Of a stretch of 64,000 nt of DNA, positions 8,785 through 17,014 are shown piece after piece. The stretch spans positions 161,131 through 225,130 of the forward strand of contig NZ_KE150413.1 of assembly GCF_000411255.1 (NCBI RefSeq), written 5' to 3'. The position numbers and the translations under genes are program-made. Source of the stretch: Paenibacillus sp. HGH0039. Its GTDB lineage: Bacteria; Bacillota; Bacilli; Paenibacillales; NBRC-103111. Within the stretch, counting starts at the first letter, position 1. The number at the start of each line of letters is the position of its first letter. The notes below the pieces were generated by a model. It did not search any database and had not been told where the DNA came from. It was given only the letters and a program-made list of their open reading frames with translations.

Positions 8785-8906
8785 CTGTATAACCATCCTC
8801 CCCGGCATAGATCAAGGCCGTTTTGTATTAGTTTAGCACGGCTGTGACGGGGAACGTTTTACTGCGCTTTGCCAGTTGGCCGGAGGATTTGACTCTGGTT
8901 GTTCAG

Positions 8907-8938
8907 TTGAAAAAGTTAACAATCTTGAAAAAGTAAAC
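8907..8938 (+). repeat. 14-base direct repeat upstream of the sugar-binding protein gene
   Basis: TTGAAAAAGTTAAC (8907-8920) and TTGAAAAAGTAAAC (8925-8938) differ at one position and start 18 bases apart. Direct repeats at this spacing are typical of AraC-type binding sites, so this may be the operator of the YesN-like regulator encoded at 14517-15695 or of one of the AraC proteins. Confidence 0.5.
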
Positions 8939-8963
8939 CACAAACCTTAATTTCTTGCATTGT

Positions 8964-8977
8964 TGAAAGCGCTCCAA
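8964..8977. promoter_or_regulatory. cre-like CcpA site upstream of the ABC transporter
   Basis: TGAAAGCGCTCCAA matches most of the CcpA operator consensus around the CG centre. It lies about 50 bases before the ABC binding-protein start and overlaps the expected promoter region, consistent with glucose repression. Confidence 0.5.
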
Positions 8978-9024
8978 ACGATGATAATAAACTTACATTT
9001 CGAACTTAATGGGGGTCAGGAAAA

Positions 9025-10365
9025 ATGGGCAGAAAAACAGCTCGCATCTCCGCCGCGGCTCTGGCCGGTGTCTTGGCGGTCGGCTTGGCGGCTTGCGGAC
9101 GCGCCGATCAATCCGCGGGTACGAACACGCAGGATACGAATACGGGATCAAAGGGAGGGGACAAGAAAGTCACCATCACATTCCAGAACATTTACCCTGA
9201 TCCGACGACGCCTACGTACAAAATGCTTCATAAAATTGTGGAACAGTATGAGAAGGAAAACCCCAATATTCATATCGAGCTTGATTCCATGAACACCGAC
9301 CAGCAGAAAATGAAGCTGAAAACCCAGGCCGCTTCCAAAGAGATCCCGGACATCACGATCGTGAACCCGGCGGCCCAGATGAAGCCTTTCGTCGATGCCG
9401 GGCTTCTCGCTCCGCTGAACGACATGCTGGACAAGAACGGTCTGAAAGGGACTTACCAGGACGGGCTGCTCGATTACTACAGCTTTAACAACAACGTGTA
9501 CGCCCTGCCGGACGGCAATAACATTCAGGTCGTTTACTATAACAAGGACTTGTTCGCCCAGGCAGGCATCAAAGATACGCCGAAAACGTTCGAGGAACTG
9601 CTGGAAGACGTGAAGCTGCTGAAATCCAAAGGCATTACTCCGATCGCCATCGGGGAGAAAGATTCATGGACAGGTTCGTTCCTGTTTATGAATATGCTGC
9701 TCCGCACAAACGGCGGTCCGGGCTTCCTCCAGGACGTGCTCGACAAGAAGAAGACGTTCAACGATCCGGCGTTCACGGAGGCCGTTTCGAAGTTCCAGGA
9801 GCTGGTGCAGGCCGGCGCCTTTAACGAAGGCGCGACGTCCGTCGACTATAATGCGGGCGGCAACATTTTCAAAACGGGCAAAGCGGCCATGCACATTATA
9901 GGTACATGGGAAACGGGCGCTATCGACGCTTCTTCCGTGGGCGGCAAGGTCGGCGTGTTCCAGTTCCCGACGGTAGGCGGCAAGGGCGACGTGAACCAGT
10001 ACATGATCGCACCGGGCAGCGCCTTCGCCATTTCGGCCAACAGCAAGCATCTGCAGGAGACGAAGGACTTCCTGAACTACTTCACGCTGAATCTGCCGAA
10101 AGTCCAGTTCGAGCTGAAGAACGCCGTGGGCATCGGGCAGAAGGTAGAGGGGGATTTTAAAGCCGCGGGTTACTCCGATCTGGCGATTTCCATCCTCGAT
10201 CTGTTCAAAAACGTCAAAGGCGGCGACCTCGCGTTCGACAACACGATGAACCCGGCCACCGCTCAAGTCCACCTGGGCAGCATCCAGAACCTGTTCATCC
10301 AGAAGGCCGATCCGAAACAGGTCGCACAGGAACATCAGAGCGCTTTCGAGGCCAACATCAAATAA
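9025..10365 (+). CDS. Sugar ABC transporter substrate-binding lipoprotein
   Basis: A 446-residue family 1 extracellular solute-binding protein. It begins with a lipoprotein signal (GVLAVGLAACGRAD, Cys 26 lipidated), so it is anchored outside the membrane. The mature protein has the usual NPNIHIELDSMNTDQQK and PDITIVNPAAQMKPF segments of periplasmic sugar-binding folds, and YALPDGNNIQVVYYNK in the hinge region. The ATG follows GGGGGTCAGGAAAA. It is followed by an attenuating hairpin and two permease genes; the ATPase must be supplied elsewhere, as is common for MsmX-dependent importers in Bacilli. The sugar is unknown. Confidence 0.92.
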   Translation: MGRKTARISAAALAGVLAVGLAACGRADQSAGTNTQDTNTGSKGGDKKVTITFQNIYPDPTTPTYKMLHKIVEQYEKENPNIHIELDSMNTDQQKMKLKTQAASKEIPDITIVNPAAQMKPFVDAGLLAPLNDMLDKNGLKGTYQDGLLDYYSFNNNVYALPDGNNIQVVYYNKDLFAQAGIKDTPKTFEELLEDVKLLKSKGITPIAIGEKDSWTGSFLFMNMLLRTNGGPGFLQDVLDKKKTFNDPAFTEAVSKFQELVQAGAFNEGATSVDYNAGGNIFKTGKAAMHIIGTWETGAIDASSVGGKVGVFQFPTVGGKGDVNQYMIAPGSAFAISANSKHLQETKDFLNYFTLNLPKVQFELKNAVGIGQKVEGDFKAAGYSDLAISILDLFKNVKGGDLAFDNTMNPATAQVHLGSIQNLFIQKADPKQVAQEHQSAFEANIK

Positions 10366-10384
10366 AACGAGGCATTGGGATGGA

Positions 10385-10408
10385 GGGGTTCGGACCGGAC
10401 CCCTTTTT
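10385..10408 (+). terminator. Attenuator hairpin between binding protein and permeases
   Basis: GGGGTTCGG pairs with CCGGACCCC and is followed by TTTTT. Its place 20 bases after the binding-protein stop suggests partial termination, giving more binding protein than permease. Confidence 0.65.
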
Positions 10409-10486
10409 CATCGACATTTTTTTTGCAAGGGCCGCAGCGGAGAGAGAAAGAGCAAGCGGCCGTTTGTCTACTGGAGGCGTACTAGA

Positions 10487-11377
10487 ATGAATGTGTTAAA
10501 AGTACCTGCGCGAACCGTCGCCGTCTTCGTGCTTCCAAGCCTGCTGCTGTACGTCTGCATGGTGTTCGTTCCTATCCTGGTCTCGTTCTATACCGGTCTG
10601 CTGGACTGGAACGGCATATCCGGCTCCAAATTCGTGGGCCTGGCCAACTTCAAGACGATGTTTTTCGACGACCCGGTCTTCTGGCCGTCTGTCCGCCGGA
10701 CGCTGCTTTACGCGGTCTTTTCCATGATCGAGATTCCGATTTGCCTGATGGTGGCGATTTTGCTGAACCGGTACGTGAAGAAAGCCAACTCACTCGTATC
10801 GATCTACTTTTTGCCGGTTATTTTGTCGGTCGTCATTATCGGGCAGCTCTGGAAAACCGTCTACAACCCGGCTTCGATGGGCGGGATGATCAACGGGATG
10901 CTGACCGCGTTCGGCTTGACCGAATGGACGCACAGCTGGCTGACCGAGCCCAACATTGCCATGTTCTGTCTGTACATCGTGTCTCTGTGGCAGTATTTCG
11001 GCTACCATCTGCTGATCCAGTTCACCGGGGTGCAGAACATTCCGGCCGAGATCTACGAGGCGGCCCGCATCGACGGCGCGGAAGGCTTCACGGCCGACCG
11101 CTACATCACGTTCCCGATGATCGTGCCCATTCTGAAAATCTCGCTCGTGCTCGCTTTTATCGGCTCCCTACAGGCGTTCGATCTCGTGATGGTCATGACG
11201 GGCGGGGGGCCCGCACACTCTACGGACGTCATCTCGACGCATATGTACAACATGTCGTTCCTGTCCCAGAAATACGGGTACGGCAGTGCGATTGCCACCT
11301 TCCTGGTCATCCTGTGCCTGGCGTTTACGGTGCTGATTAACGTAGTTTTCAAACGTCTGGAAAATAAGGTAAGCTAG
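10487..11377 (+). CDS. Sugar ABC transporter permease, MalF type
   Basis: A 296-residue integral membrane protein with six predicted transmembrane segments, starting with VAVFVLPSLLLYVCMVFV. The EAA loop that contacts the ATPase reads YEAARIDGAEGF, followed by ITFPMIVP. It forms the inner-membrane channel with the product of the next gene and receives sugar from the lipoprotein encoded upstream. The ATG at 10487 follows GGAGGCGTACTAGA. The downstream permease gene starts 14 bases after its stop. Confidence 0.92.
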   Translation: MNVLKVPARTVAVFVLPSLLLYVCMVFVPILVSFYTGLLDWNGISGSKFVGLANFKTMFFDDPVFWPSVRRTLLYAVFSMIEIPICLMVAILLNRYVKKANSLVSIYFLPVILSVVIIGQLWKTVYNPASMGGMINGMLTAFGLTEWTHSWLTEPNIAMFCLYIVSLWQYFGYHLLIQFTGVQNIPAEIYEAARIDGAEGFTADRYITFPMIVPILKISLVLAFIGSLQAFDLVMVMTGGGPAHSTDVISTHMYNMSFLSQKYGYGSAIATFLVILCLAFTVLINVVFKRLENKVS

Positions 11378-11391
11378 GAGGAGGAACGCCT

Positions 11392-12216
11392 GTGAAATCC
11401 GTCAAAAAAGGAATCGTCTATGCGCTTTTCGCGATTCTGATCGTCACTCAGATGTATCCTCTTCTCTGGCTGCTTACGTACTCCCTGAAGACCAACGAAG
11501 AGATTCTCGGCAGCAGCTTTTTCTCCCTGCCCGCATCGCCGAGGTGGGGCAACTACAAAGAAGCGTACGAAGCGGGACACTATCTGCAGTATTTGTTCAA
11601 CAGCGTGTTCGTCACCGTCGTTACGATGGTTTGCGTCATTCTGCTGAGCTCCATGGCGGCCTACGCCATTTCACGGTTCCGCTGGAAGCTGGCCCCCGCG
11701 GTCATGCTCGTTTTCCTGATCGGGCTGATGATTCCGCTGCAGGCTACGCTGCTGCCTCTAATGATTATTTTCAAAAACATGAGCATACTCAACACGCACT
11801 TGTCCCTGATTCTGCCCTACATCGCGTTCCAGACGCCGGTTGCCGTCTTTATCCTGAGCGGCTTTATGAGATCCGTTCCGCACGAAATCGAAGAGTCCGC
11901 TTACATGGACGGGGCGAGCGTGTATCGCATTTTCCGGAGCATCATCCTCCCGATTTCCGTTCCGCCGGTCATGACGGTCTGCATTCTGACGTTCATCAAC
12001 ATCTGGAACGAATACATCCTGGCGGCGACTTTCATCTCCTCGGAGAAGTTGAAGACGCTTCCGTTCGGCGTGTACACCTTTGTGAGCCAGTATTCCGTCA
12101 ACTACGGCAACATCGGGGCTTTTCTCGTCATGGGGGCGGTGCCCGTCATACTCCTTTATTTCATTCTTTCGGAAAAAATCACGAAGGGTATGGTTGCCGG
12201 GGCGGTAAAAGGGTAG
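11392..12216 (+). CDS. Sugar ABC transporter permease, MalG type
   Basis: A 274-residue membrane protein with six predicted transmembrane segments and the EAA motif in the form EESAYMDGASVYRIF followed by ILPISVPP. It pairs with the MalF-type permease. It starts with GTG at 11392 after AGGAGGAACGCCT. The following histidine kinase gene starts 54 bases downstream, so transport and sensing are probably one transcription unit. Confidence 0.92.
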   Translation: MKSVKKGIVYALFAILIVTQMYPLLWLLTYSLKTNEEILGSSFFSLPASPRWGNYKEAYEAGHYLQYLFNSVFVTVVTMVCVILLSSMAAYAISRFRWKLAPAVMLVFLIGLMIPLQATLLPLMIIFKNMSILNTHLSLILPYIAFQTPVAVFILSGFMRSVPHEIEESAYMDGASVYRIFRSIILPISVPPVMTVCILTFINIWNEYILAATFISSEKLKTLPFGVYTFVSQYSVNYGNIGAFLVMGAVPVILLYFILSEKITKGMVAGAVKG

Positions 12217-12270
12217 GCGCCGCACGGACGGCATGGGGAACCGGGCGAAACAACGAAAGGGGACGAATCC

Positions 12271-14520
12271 TTGAGACGCGGCTTCCAATCCATCCACCAC
12301 CGGTTGTTTTTTCTGTTCCTGTTCTGCATGTCCGGTATTCTGATCATCATCTCCCTACTGTTCTACAGCCGCACGACCGAGCAGTTTCAGACGAAGATCA
12401 GCGACCTTTCCCGGAAAAACGTCTCGCAGACCGTCGACCTCTTCGACCTGCTGCTCAAAGGCTACGACAGCTTGTCCAAAACGATCGGCAACAATTTCGA
12501 TCTGGTCCGTCTGCTGACGGAATCGCCGCAAGAGCCTGCGCTCGATTATATTAACACTCGCTCCGTCACTAACATGATCGGGGCGATTTTCTACTCCCGG
12601 GAAGATTTGATCGGCATCCACGTCATCATGGACAAAGGAAAGATCTACAACTACGGCAACTACATGAATGTGGTCGATCCCGAATACCGCAGTTCCGACT
12701 GGTACCGGGACGTCCGTCAATCTTCGGGCAAAATGGTCTGGCTGGGCGTGTTTCCGCACTCCCTGATCGACCAGAACGAGAAACGGACCGTGTTTGCCTT
12801 CGGCCGCCAGATTTACGATCTCAACGAGCATAAGCCGATCGGGATTGTGCTTTACGAAGCGAATCCGCAGGCGATTTTGTCCGCATTGAATAATTTGAAG
12901 CTCAGCGAACACAGCGAGGTGTATCTCGTCTCGGACAAGGGGCGTTTCGTGTCTTCCACGGCTTCGGCCGAATCGCTGCCTTCTCTCCAAGATGTCCCTC
13001 TGCCGGACGATTCCCAGGAAATGACCGTCGATCAGAAGAACGGGCGGCTGGCGGTAGCTTCCAAGCTGCCTTTTGCCGACTGGCTGGTGGTCAGCCTTAC
13101 GCCCTACAAAGACCTGAACGTCGAACTCGTGCAGATGCAGCGTTATATTATTCTGATCGGAACGATTCTCGTTCTTGTCTCGGCTTTTATCGCGTCCATC
13201 GTATCCAAACGGATTTCGATGCCGCTCATCCGGCTGATCCGGCAGATGAAGCAGGTGGAGCAGGGCAACTTCAAAGGAATCGTGAATGTGACGTCCTACC
13301 GGGAGATCAACATTCTGGTCGGATCGTTCAATCATATGGTGAACCGGATCGAGGAGCTTATCGAACGGGTGAAGATTTCATCGGTCAGCGAAAAGAACGC
13401 GGAACTTCATGCACTCCAGTCCCAGGTCAATCCCCACTTCCTGTACAATACGCTGGATATGATTTATTGGATGCTGGACGAGAAAGGCAACGACAAGCTG
13501 GGTGAAGTCGTGCTTTCGCTCTCTCATATGTTCCGCTACAGCAGCCAATGGGAAGAAGGGGCGGAGGTTACGCTGCGGGAAGAATTCCGGCAGATTCACC
13601 ACTATCTGACCATTATTCTCATCCGGCTCGAAGGCCGTCTGGAGGTGGAGCTGAAGACGGATGAACGGTACATGGACATCCGTATCCCGAAGATGACGCT
13701 CCAGCCCATTATCGAGAATGCCGTGAAGCACGGCCTGGAGCCGCTTAACCGTCGGGGGATGCTCACCATCTCGACGTTTGCGGACGGCCGGGAGCTGGCG
13801 ATCCGAATCGAGGACAACGGTGTCGGCATCGAAGAGGAGAAGCTGCGCGGGCTGCGCGAGTCGCTGTACGGCGAGTGCACCGCAGGAGGCAGGCGGAGCG
13901 GGGGAGGGGCGCCGGGCGCTGCGGAGAGCGCGGACCGTCCGGGCGCAGGCGGCGGTGCAGCGCAAGCGGACGCGGCCGCTGCGGCAGGTGAGCCGGGCGG
14001 CCGGGAAGACGCCGGTACCGGCGATGGCGCAGCCTTTGAGGCATCCCCCGTCCCGGGTGCCGGAGCGGCCTGGGGCGCCGGCGCAGCAGACTCGGGCAGC
14101 GGCGCGAGGGCTGCCTTCGATGCATCCCTTGCCCGGGATACCGGAGCGAACTACGGTGCCGACACAGCCTCCTCGGGTACCGTCGATGGCGTGTCCTTCG
14201 GAGCATCCGCCACTTCAGGCGCCGGTGCGTCCGCCTGCGGAACTGTCGCTGCCGCCGGTGTTTCCTCCGGCCCGGCGCAGGCTCCGGCACATGCCGGTCC
14301 CCCGGTCCTTGCGCCCGGTGCGAGCTTCCCTCCCCGGCCGGACATAAGCCGCAGTGAGGAAGATGCGTCGTCCCAGGGAGGCATCGGACTGCAAAATCTG
14401 CACCGGCGCGTGCAGCACATGTACGGCGAAGCATACGGCGTCACCGTTGAAAGTTCAGCGGGCGAGGGGACGACCGTCATCGTGCGGGTCCCGCTTCCGA
14501 AGGAGGAGAGAAACGTATGA
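12271..14520 (+). CDS. YesM-type sensor histidine kinase with a low-complexity insert in the ATP lid
   Basis: A 749-residue membrane kinase. A transmembrane helix near residue 15 and another near 300 (IILIGTILVLVSAFIASI) flank an extracellular Cache-like sensor. A HAMP segment follows, then the His_kinase domain with SQVNPHFLYNTLD carrying the phospho-acceptor His. The HATPase domain shows the N box QPIIENAVKHG and G1 box DNGVGIEEEK. Before the G2 box QGGIGLQNLHRR, which normally follows within about 30 residues, lies a stretch of about 165 residues rich in Ala, Gly, Pro and Ser (residues about 534-699). The start is TTG at 12271 after GAAAGGGGACGAATCC. The 3' end overlaps the response regulator by four bases. 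Confidence 0.9.
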   Translation: MRRGFQSIHHRLFFLFLFCMSGILIIISLLFYSRTTEQFQTKISDLSRKNVSQTVDLFDLLLKGYDSLSKTIGNNFDLVRLLTESPQEPALDYINTRSVTNMIGAIFYSREDLIGIHVIMDKGKIYNYGNYMNVVDPEYRSSDWYRDVRQSSGKMVWLGVFPHSLIDQNEKRTVFAFGRQIYDLNEHKPIGIVLYEANPQAILSALNNLKLSEHSEVYLVSDKGRFVSSTASAESLPSLQDVPLPDDSQEMTVDQKNGRLAVASKLPFADWLVVSLTPYKDLNVELVQMQRYIILIGTILVLVSAFIASIVSKRISMPLIRLIRQMKQVEQGNFKGIVNVTSYREINILVGSFNHMVNRIEELIERVKISSVSEKNAELHALQSQVNPHFLYNTLDMIYWMLDEKGNDKLGEVVLSLSHMFRYSSQWEEGAEVTLREEFRQIHHYLTIILIRLEGRLEVELKTDERYMDIRIPKMTLQPIIENAVKHGLEPLNRRGMLTISTFADGRELAIRIEDNGVGIEEEKLRGLRESLYGECTAGGRRSGGGAPGAAESADRPGAGGGAAQADAAAAAGEPGGREDAGTGDGAAFEASPVPGAGAAWGAGAADSGSGARAAFDASLARDTGANYGADTASSGTVDGVSFGASATSGAGASACGTVAAAGVSSGPAQAPAHAGPPVLAPGASFPPRPDISRSEEDASSQGGIGLQNLHRRVQHMYGEAYGVTVESSAGEGTTVIVRVPLPKEERNV

Positions 14521-15695
14521 ATATACTGGTTGCGGACGATGAAAGCGTCATCCGGGAAGGGGTCAAGCGCACCATCGAGCACGCCTATCCCGGGTACGGC
14601 GTTTTCTTGGCGGCTTCTACCGAGGAAGCGGTTAAGATCCTCAGCGGACAGCACGTAGACATCGTGCTTACCGATATTATTATGCCGGGCATGACCGGCC
14701 TCGAATTTATGCGGATTTCGAAGCGGAAGCATCCGGCCATCAAGTGGGTCGTCATTTCCGCCCACTCCGAATTCGCTTACGCGCAGGAGGCGGTCCGGCT
14801 CGGCGCCCGCGACTATCTTCTGAAACCGATCGGCAAGCCTAAGCTGATCGAGTTGATCGAGAGCCTCACCGGCGAGATCAGACGCGAAAACCTTCAAAGC
14901 AAAGAGAGCGTAAGGCTGAAGTCGAGCTTGAAATATTTGCGCGAAGCGGTTTTTCTACGGCTGGCGGCAGGGCTGGATACCGGCAACCTCGATATCCAGT
15001 CGTTCGTGGAGGATTTCCCGGACTATTACCTCGTGTTCGTTCAAATGGATGCGGGGAGCAAGAGCGTTCATCTGGAGCATTTTATCGTGGAAAATGTCCT
15101 CTCCGAGATGATCGAGACGCATGGCCAGGGGTTTGTCGTCAGCTACGACCGCCAGAGCCTGCTCGGTCTCGTGGCGCTGAACGACGGAATCCGGATCGAT
15201 ACCCTGCTGGACGCGCTGAAAAGTCATCTCAAGCACTATCTGAAGGTACCGTTCCAGATTTTGAACTCGGGACTGCTTCATGATTTTAAAAGCGTACCGC
15301 AAACCGTCACCCGGCTGAGGCAGGCTTCCGCTGCGGTTGAGTACGACAGCATCAAAGTAAGCGGGGACAAATCCATCGAGGTTGCGCTTCAATACATCAA
15401 GGCGCATTATTCCGAGGACTTGTCCCTGGAGAAGATGGCTTCCGTCGTCTTCCTGAACCCGGTCTATTTCAGCCAGTTGTTCAAGCAGAAGACCGGCCAG
15501 GGCTACAAGGAGTATGTAACGGGCCTGCGGCTGGATCAGGCCAAGCAGCTTTTGTGCAACCCGCAGCTGAAACTGGCGGAAATCGCCGAGCGGGTGGGCT
15601 ACCAGGATGTGCGGCATTTTACGCAGGTGTTCCGCAAGAAATTTATGCAGACGCCTACGGAATACCGGCAGGAGCATCATGTGACGGTGGTATGA
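14517..15695 (+). CDS. YesN-type response regulator, receiver plus AraC DNA-binding domain
   Basis: A 392-residue regulator. The receiver domain has the acidic pair in VADDESVIREG, phospho-acceptor Asp in IVLTDIIMPG, Ser in VVISAHSEF and Lys in YLLKPIG. A linker of about 150 residues follows. The C-terminal AraC domain holds EKMASVVFLNPVYFSQLF and IAERVGYQDVRHFTQVF. Its start codon overlaps the kinase stop (ATGA), so the two form a cognate pair. It probably activates the upstream ABC operon, where a 14-base direct repeat may be its site. Confidence 0.92.
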   Translation: MNILVADDESVIREGVKRTIEHAYPGYGVFLAASTEEAVKILSGQHVDIVLTDIIMPGMTGLEFMRISKRKHPAIKWVVISAHSEFAYAQEAVRLGARDYLLKPIGKPKLIELIESLTGEIRRENLQSKESVRLKSSLKYLREAVFLRLAAGLDTGNLDIQSFVEDFPDYYLVFVQMDAGSKSVHLEHFIVENVLSEMIETHGQGFVVSYDRQSLLGLVALNDGIRIDTLLDALKSHLKHYLKVPFQILNSGLLHDFKSVPQTVTRLRQASAAVEYDSIKVSGDKSIEVALQYIKAHYSEDLSLEKMASVVFLNPVYFSQLFKQKTGQGYKEYVTGLRLDQAKQLLCNPQLKLAEIAERVGYQDVRHFTQVFRKKFMQTPTEYRQEHHVTVV

Positions 15696-15743
15696 GCGGG
15701 GATTGCTGGGTTGAACGCAGCTCCGGACTTTACACGATCTAAC

Positions 15744-15775
15744 GGGTTCCCTTCTTCCGGAGGGAGCCTTTTTAT
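15744..15775 (+). terminator. Rho-independent terminator of the first sugar locus
   Basis: GGTTCCCT pairs with AGGGAGCC and is followed by TTTTTA, about 50 bases after the response regulator stop. Confidence 0.7.
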
Positions 15776-15908
15776 GTAGATAGCTCTTTTAACAAAATTA
15801 GTATTATCCAGATGGTGGGCTATATGTTAATATGAGCATATTATTTGAGACTTTATGGAATCGATTAGAATGCCGCCGTTTTGGCAGGGGAGCGAGGAAG
15901 CGGGGAGT

Positions 15909-16898
15909 ATGTCGGTAAGAATTGATTGCGGGCTGGCGTCGAAGACATTCCTTCACGACGGAGCCTACCGGATTGGTAGGGTACTTGCTTGCAGCGAGTT
16001 GTCCATTGTCTATGCGGCACGAGAAACCGGAACAGGCGAAGCGTGCGTCGTAAAAGAATTTTTCCCTAAAAGTTTGGCTTTGAGGGATGTGGACGGAAGG
16101 TCCGTGCTGTGCCGGACTCCTTCTCTAAGAAGCAAATACGAGACATTGAAGTCCGTCTTTTTGAATGAAGCGGTGATTCTGGGGCACTTGCGGCACCCGA
16201 ACGTTGTGAGGCTTACCGAACATGTGGAGGAAAACGGGACGGCCTATATCATTCTCGAACGCTGCCGCGGAATGTCATTGGAACGCTGTATCCGTAAAAA
16301 CCGTTTACGCTCGAAAAGCCGATTTTATGCAACGACGGTGCCCAGTCTCCTAGATGCTCTTGAGTATATTCACGAGCAGGGCGTGCTGCACCGCGATATC
16401 AAACCTTCCAATATTATCGTCGGCCCGGACGGTCAGGCTAAGCTGCTTGATTTCGGATCGGCCGTCCACTCGCTGAGTGAGGACAAGCCTATTTTTACAT
16501 CGGCGGGATATTCTCCTTTGGAGTTTTATTCGGCCGCATCCCGCCAAGGTCCTTTCTCCGACCTGTATAGCACGGGTGCGACTCTGTATTACTGCCTGTG
16601 CGGAGAAGCACCGGTCGAGGCTAGCCGGAGATTGTTCCATGACCCGGTTGAACAAGTTTTACGTAAGCGGGGCGGTAGAGTGACGCCTTTGCTGTCCCGC
16701 CGCATTATGAACTGCTTGTCCATGGATGCCGGACAGAGGGGGAGCTTGCAGCGTTTGAGAACCGCGTTAAAAGCGGAGTCGCTTTTGTGGAAAGCGGTAG
16801 AGGGTTTGCGTGCAAACTTTCGCCCCGGGCGAAAGTCCCCGCCGGGAGACGCTGCCGCCTCCGGTAAGAAGAAGGATCTGGTTAAGTCAGAAATCTAG
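15909..16898 (+). CDS. Serine/threonine protein kinase (CIS-associated, PpkA-like role)
   Basis: A soluble kinase of about 329 residues. Hanks motifs are complete: the ATP Lys in CVVKEFFPK, LHRDIKPSNIIV for the catalytic loop and LLDFGSA for the metal-binding loop. The APE motif is altered to YSPLEFY. There is no transmembrane segment. I prefer the ATG at 15909, preceded by GAGGAAGCGGGGAGT; an in-frame ATG at 15855 lacks a ribosome site. It reads toward a convergent VWA protein and lies next to a cluster with two FHA proteins and a PP2C phosphatase, so it probably phosphorylates a component of the injection system, as PpkA does for Fha in type VI secretion. That role is inferred from context. 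Confidence 0.85.
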   Translation: MSVRIDCGLASKTFLHDGAYRIGRVLACSELSIVYAARETGTGEACVVKEFFPKSLALRDVDGRSVLCRTPSLRSKYETLKSVFLNEAVILGHLRHPNVVRLTEHVEENGTAYIILERCRGMSLERCIRKNRLRSKSRFYATTVPSLLDALEYIHEQGVLHRDIKPSNIIVGPDGQAKLLDFGSAVHSLSEDKPIFTSAGYSPLEFYSAASRQGPFSDLYSTGATLYYCLCGEAPVEASRRLFHDPVEQVLRKRGGRVTPLLSRRIMNCLSMDAGQRGSLQRLRTALKAESLLWKAVEGLRANFRPGRKSPPGDAAASGKKKDLVKSEI

Positions 16899-16972
16899 TT
16901 CTTCTTAACACCCGCCTGGCTTCATCAATGAAAGCCGATTCTCGTGACTCGCAGCCTGCTCCCTAATTTATA

Positions 16973-17014
16973 GAAGCGCAAACCGTCCGGTTATGTCCGG
17001 ACGGTTTGCGCTTC
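16973..17014. terminator. Perfect 18-base inverted repeat between convergent genes
   Basis: GAAGCGCAAACCGTCCGG and its exact complement flank a TTATGT loop. The right arm overlaps the last codons of the VWA gene. There is no clear T run on either side, so it may protect or terminate transcripts weakly. Confidence 0.5.

Noticed and set aside
16991-17014. Inverted repeat at the VWA gene end as an attachment site
   Set aside because: There is no second copy and no recombinase nearby; a transcript-end hairpin between convergent genes is simpler.
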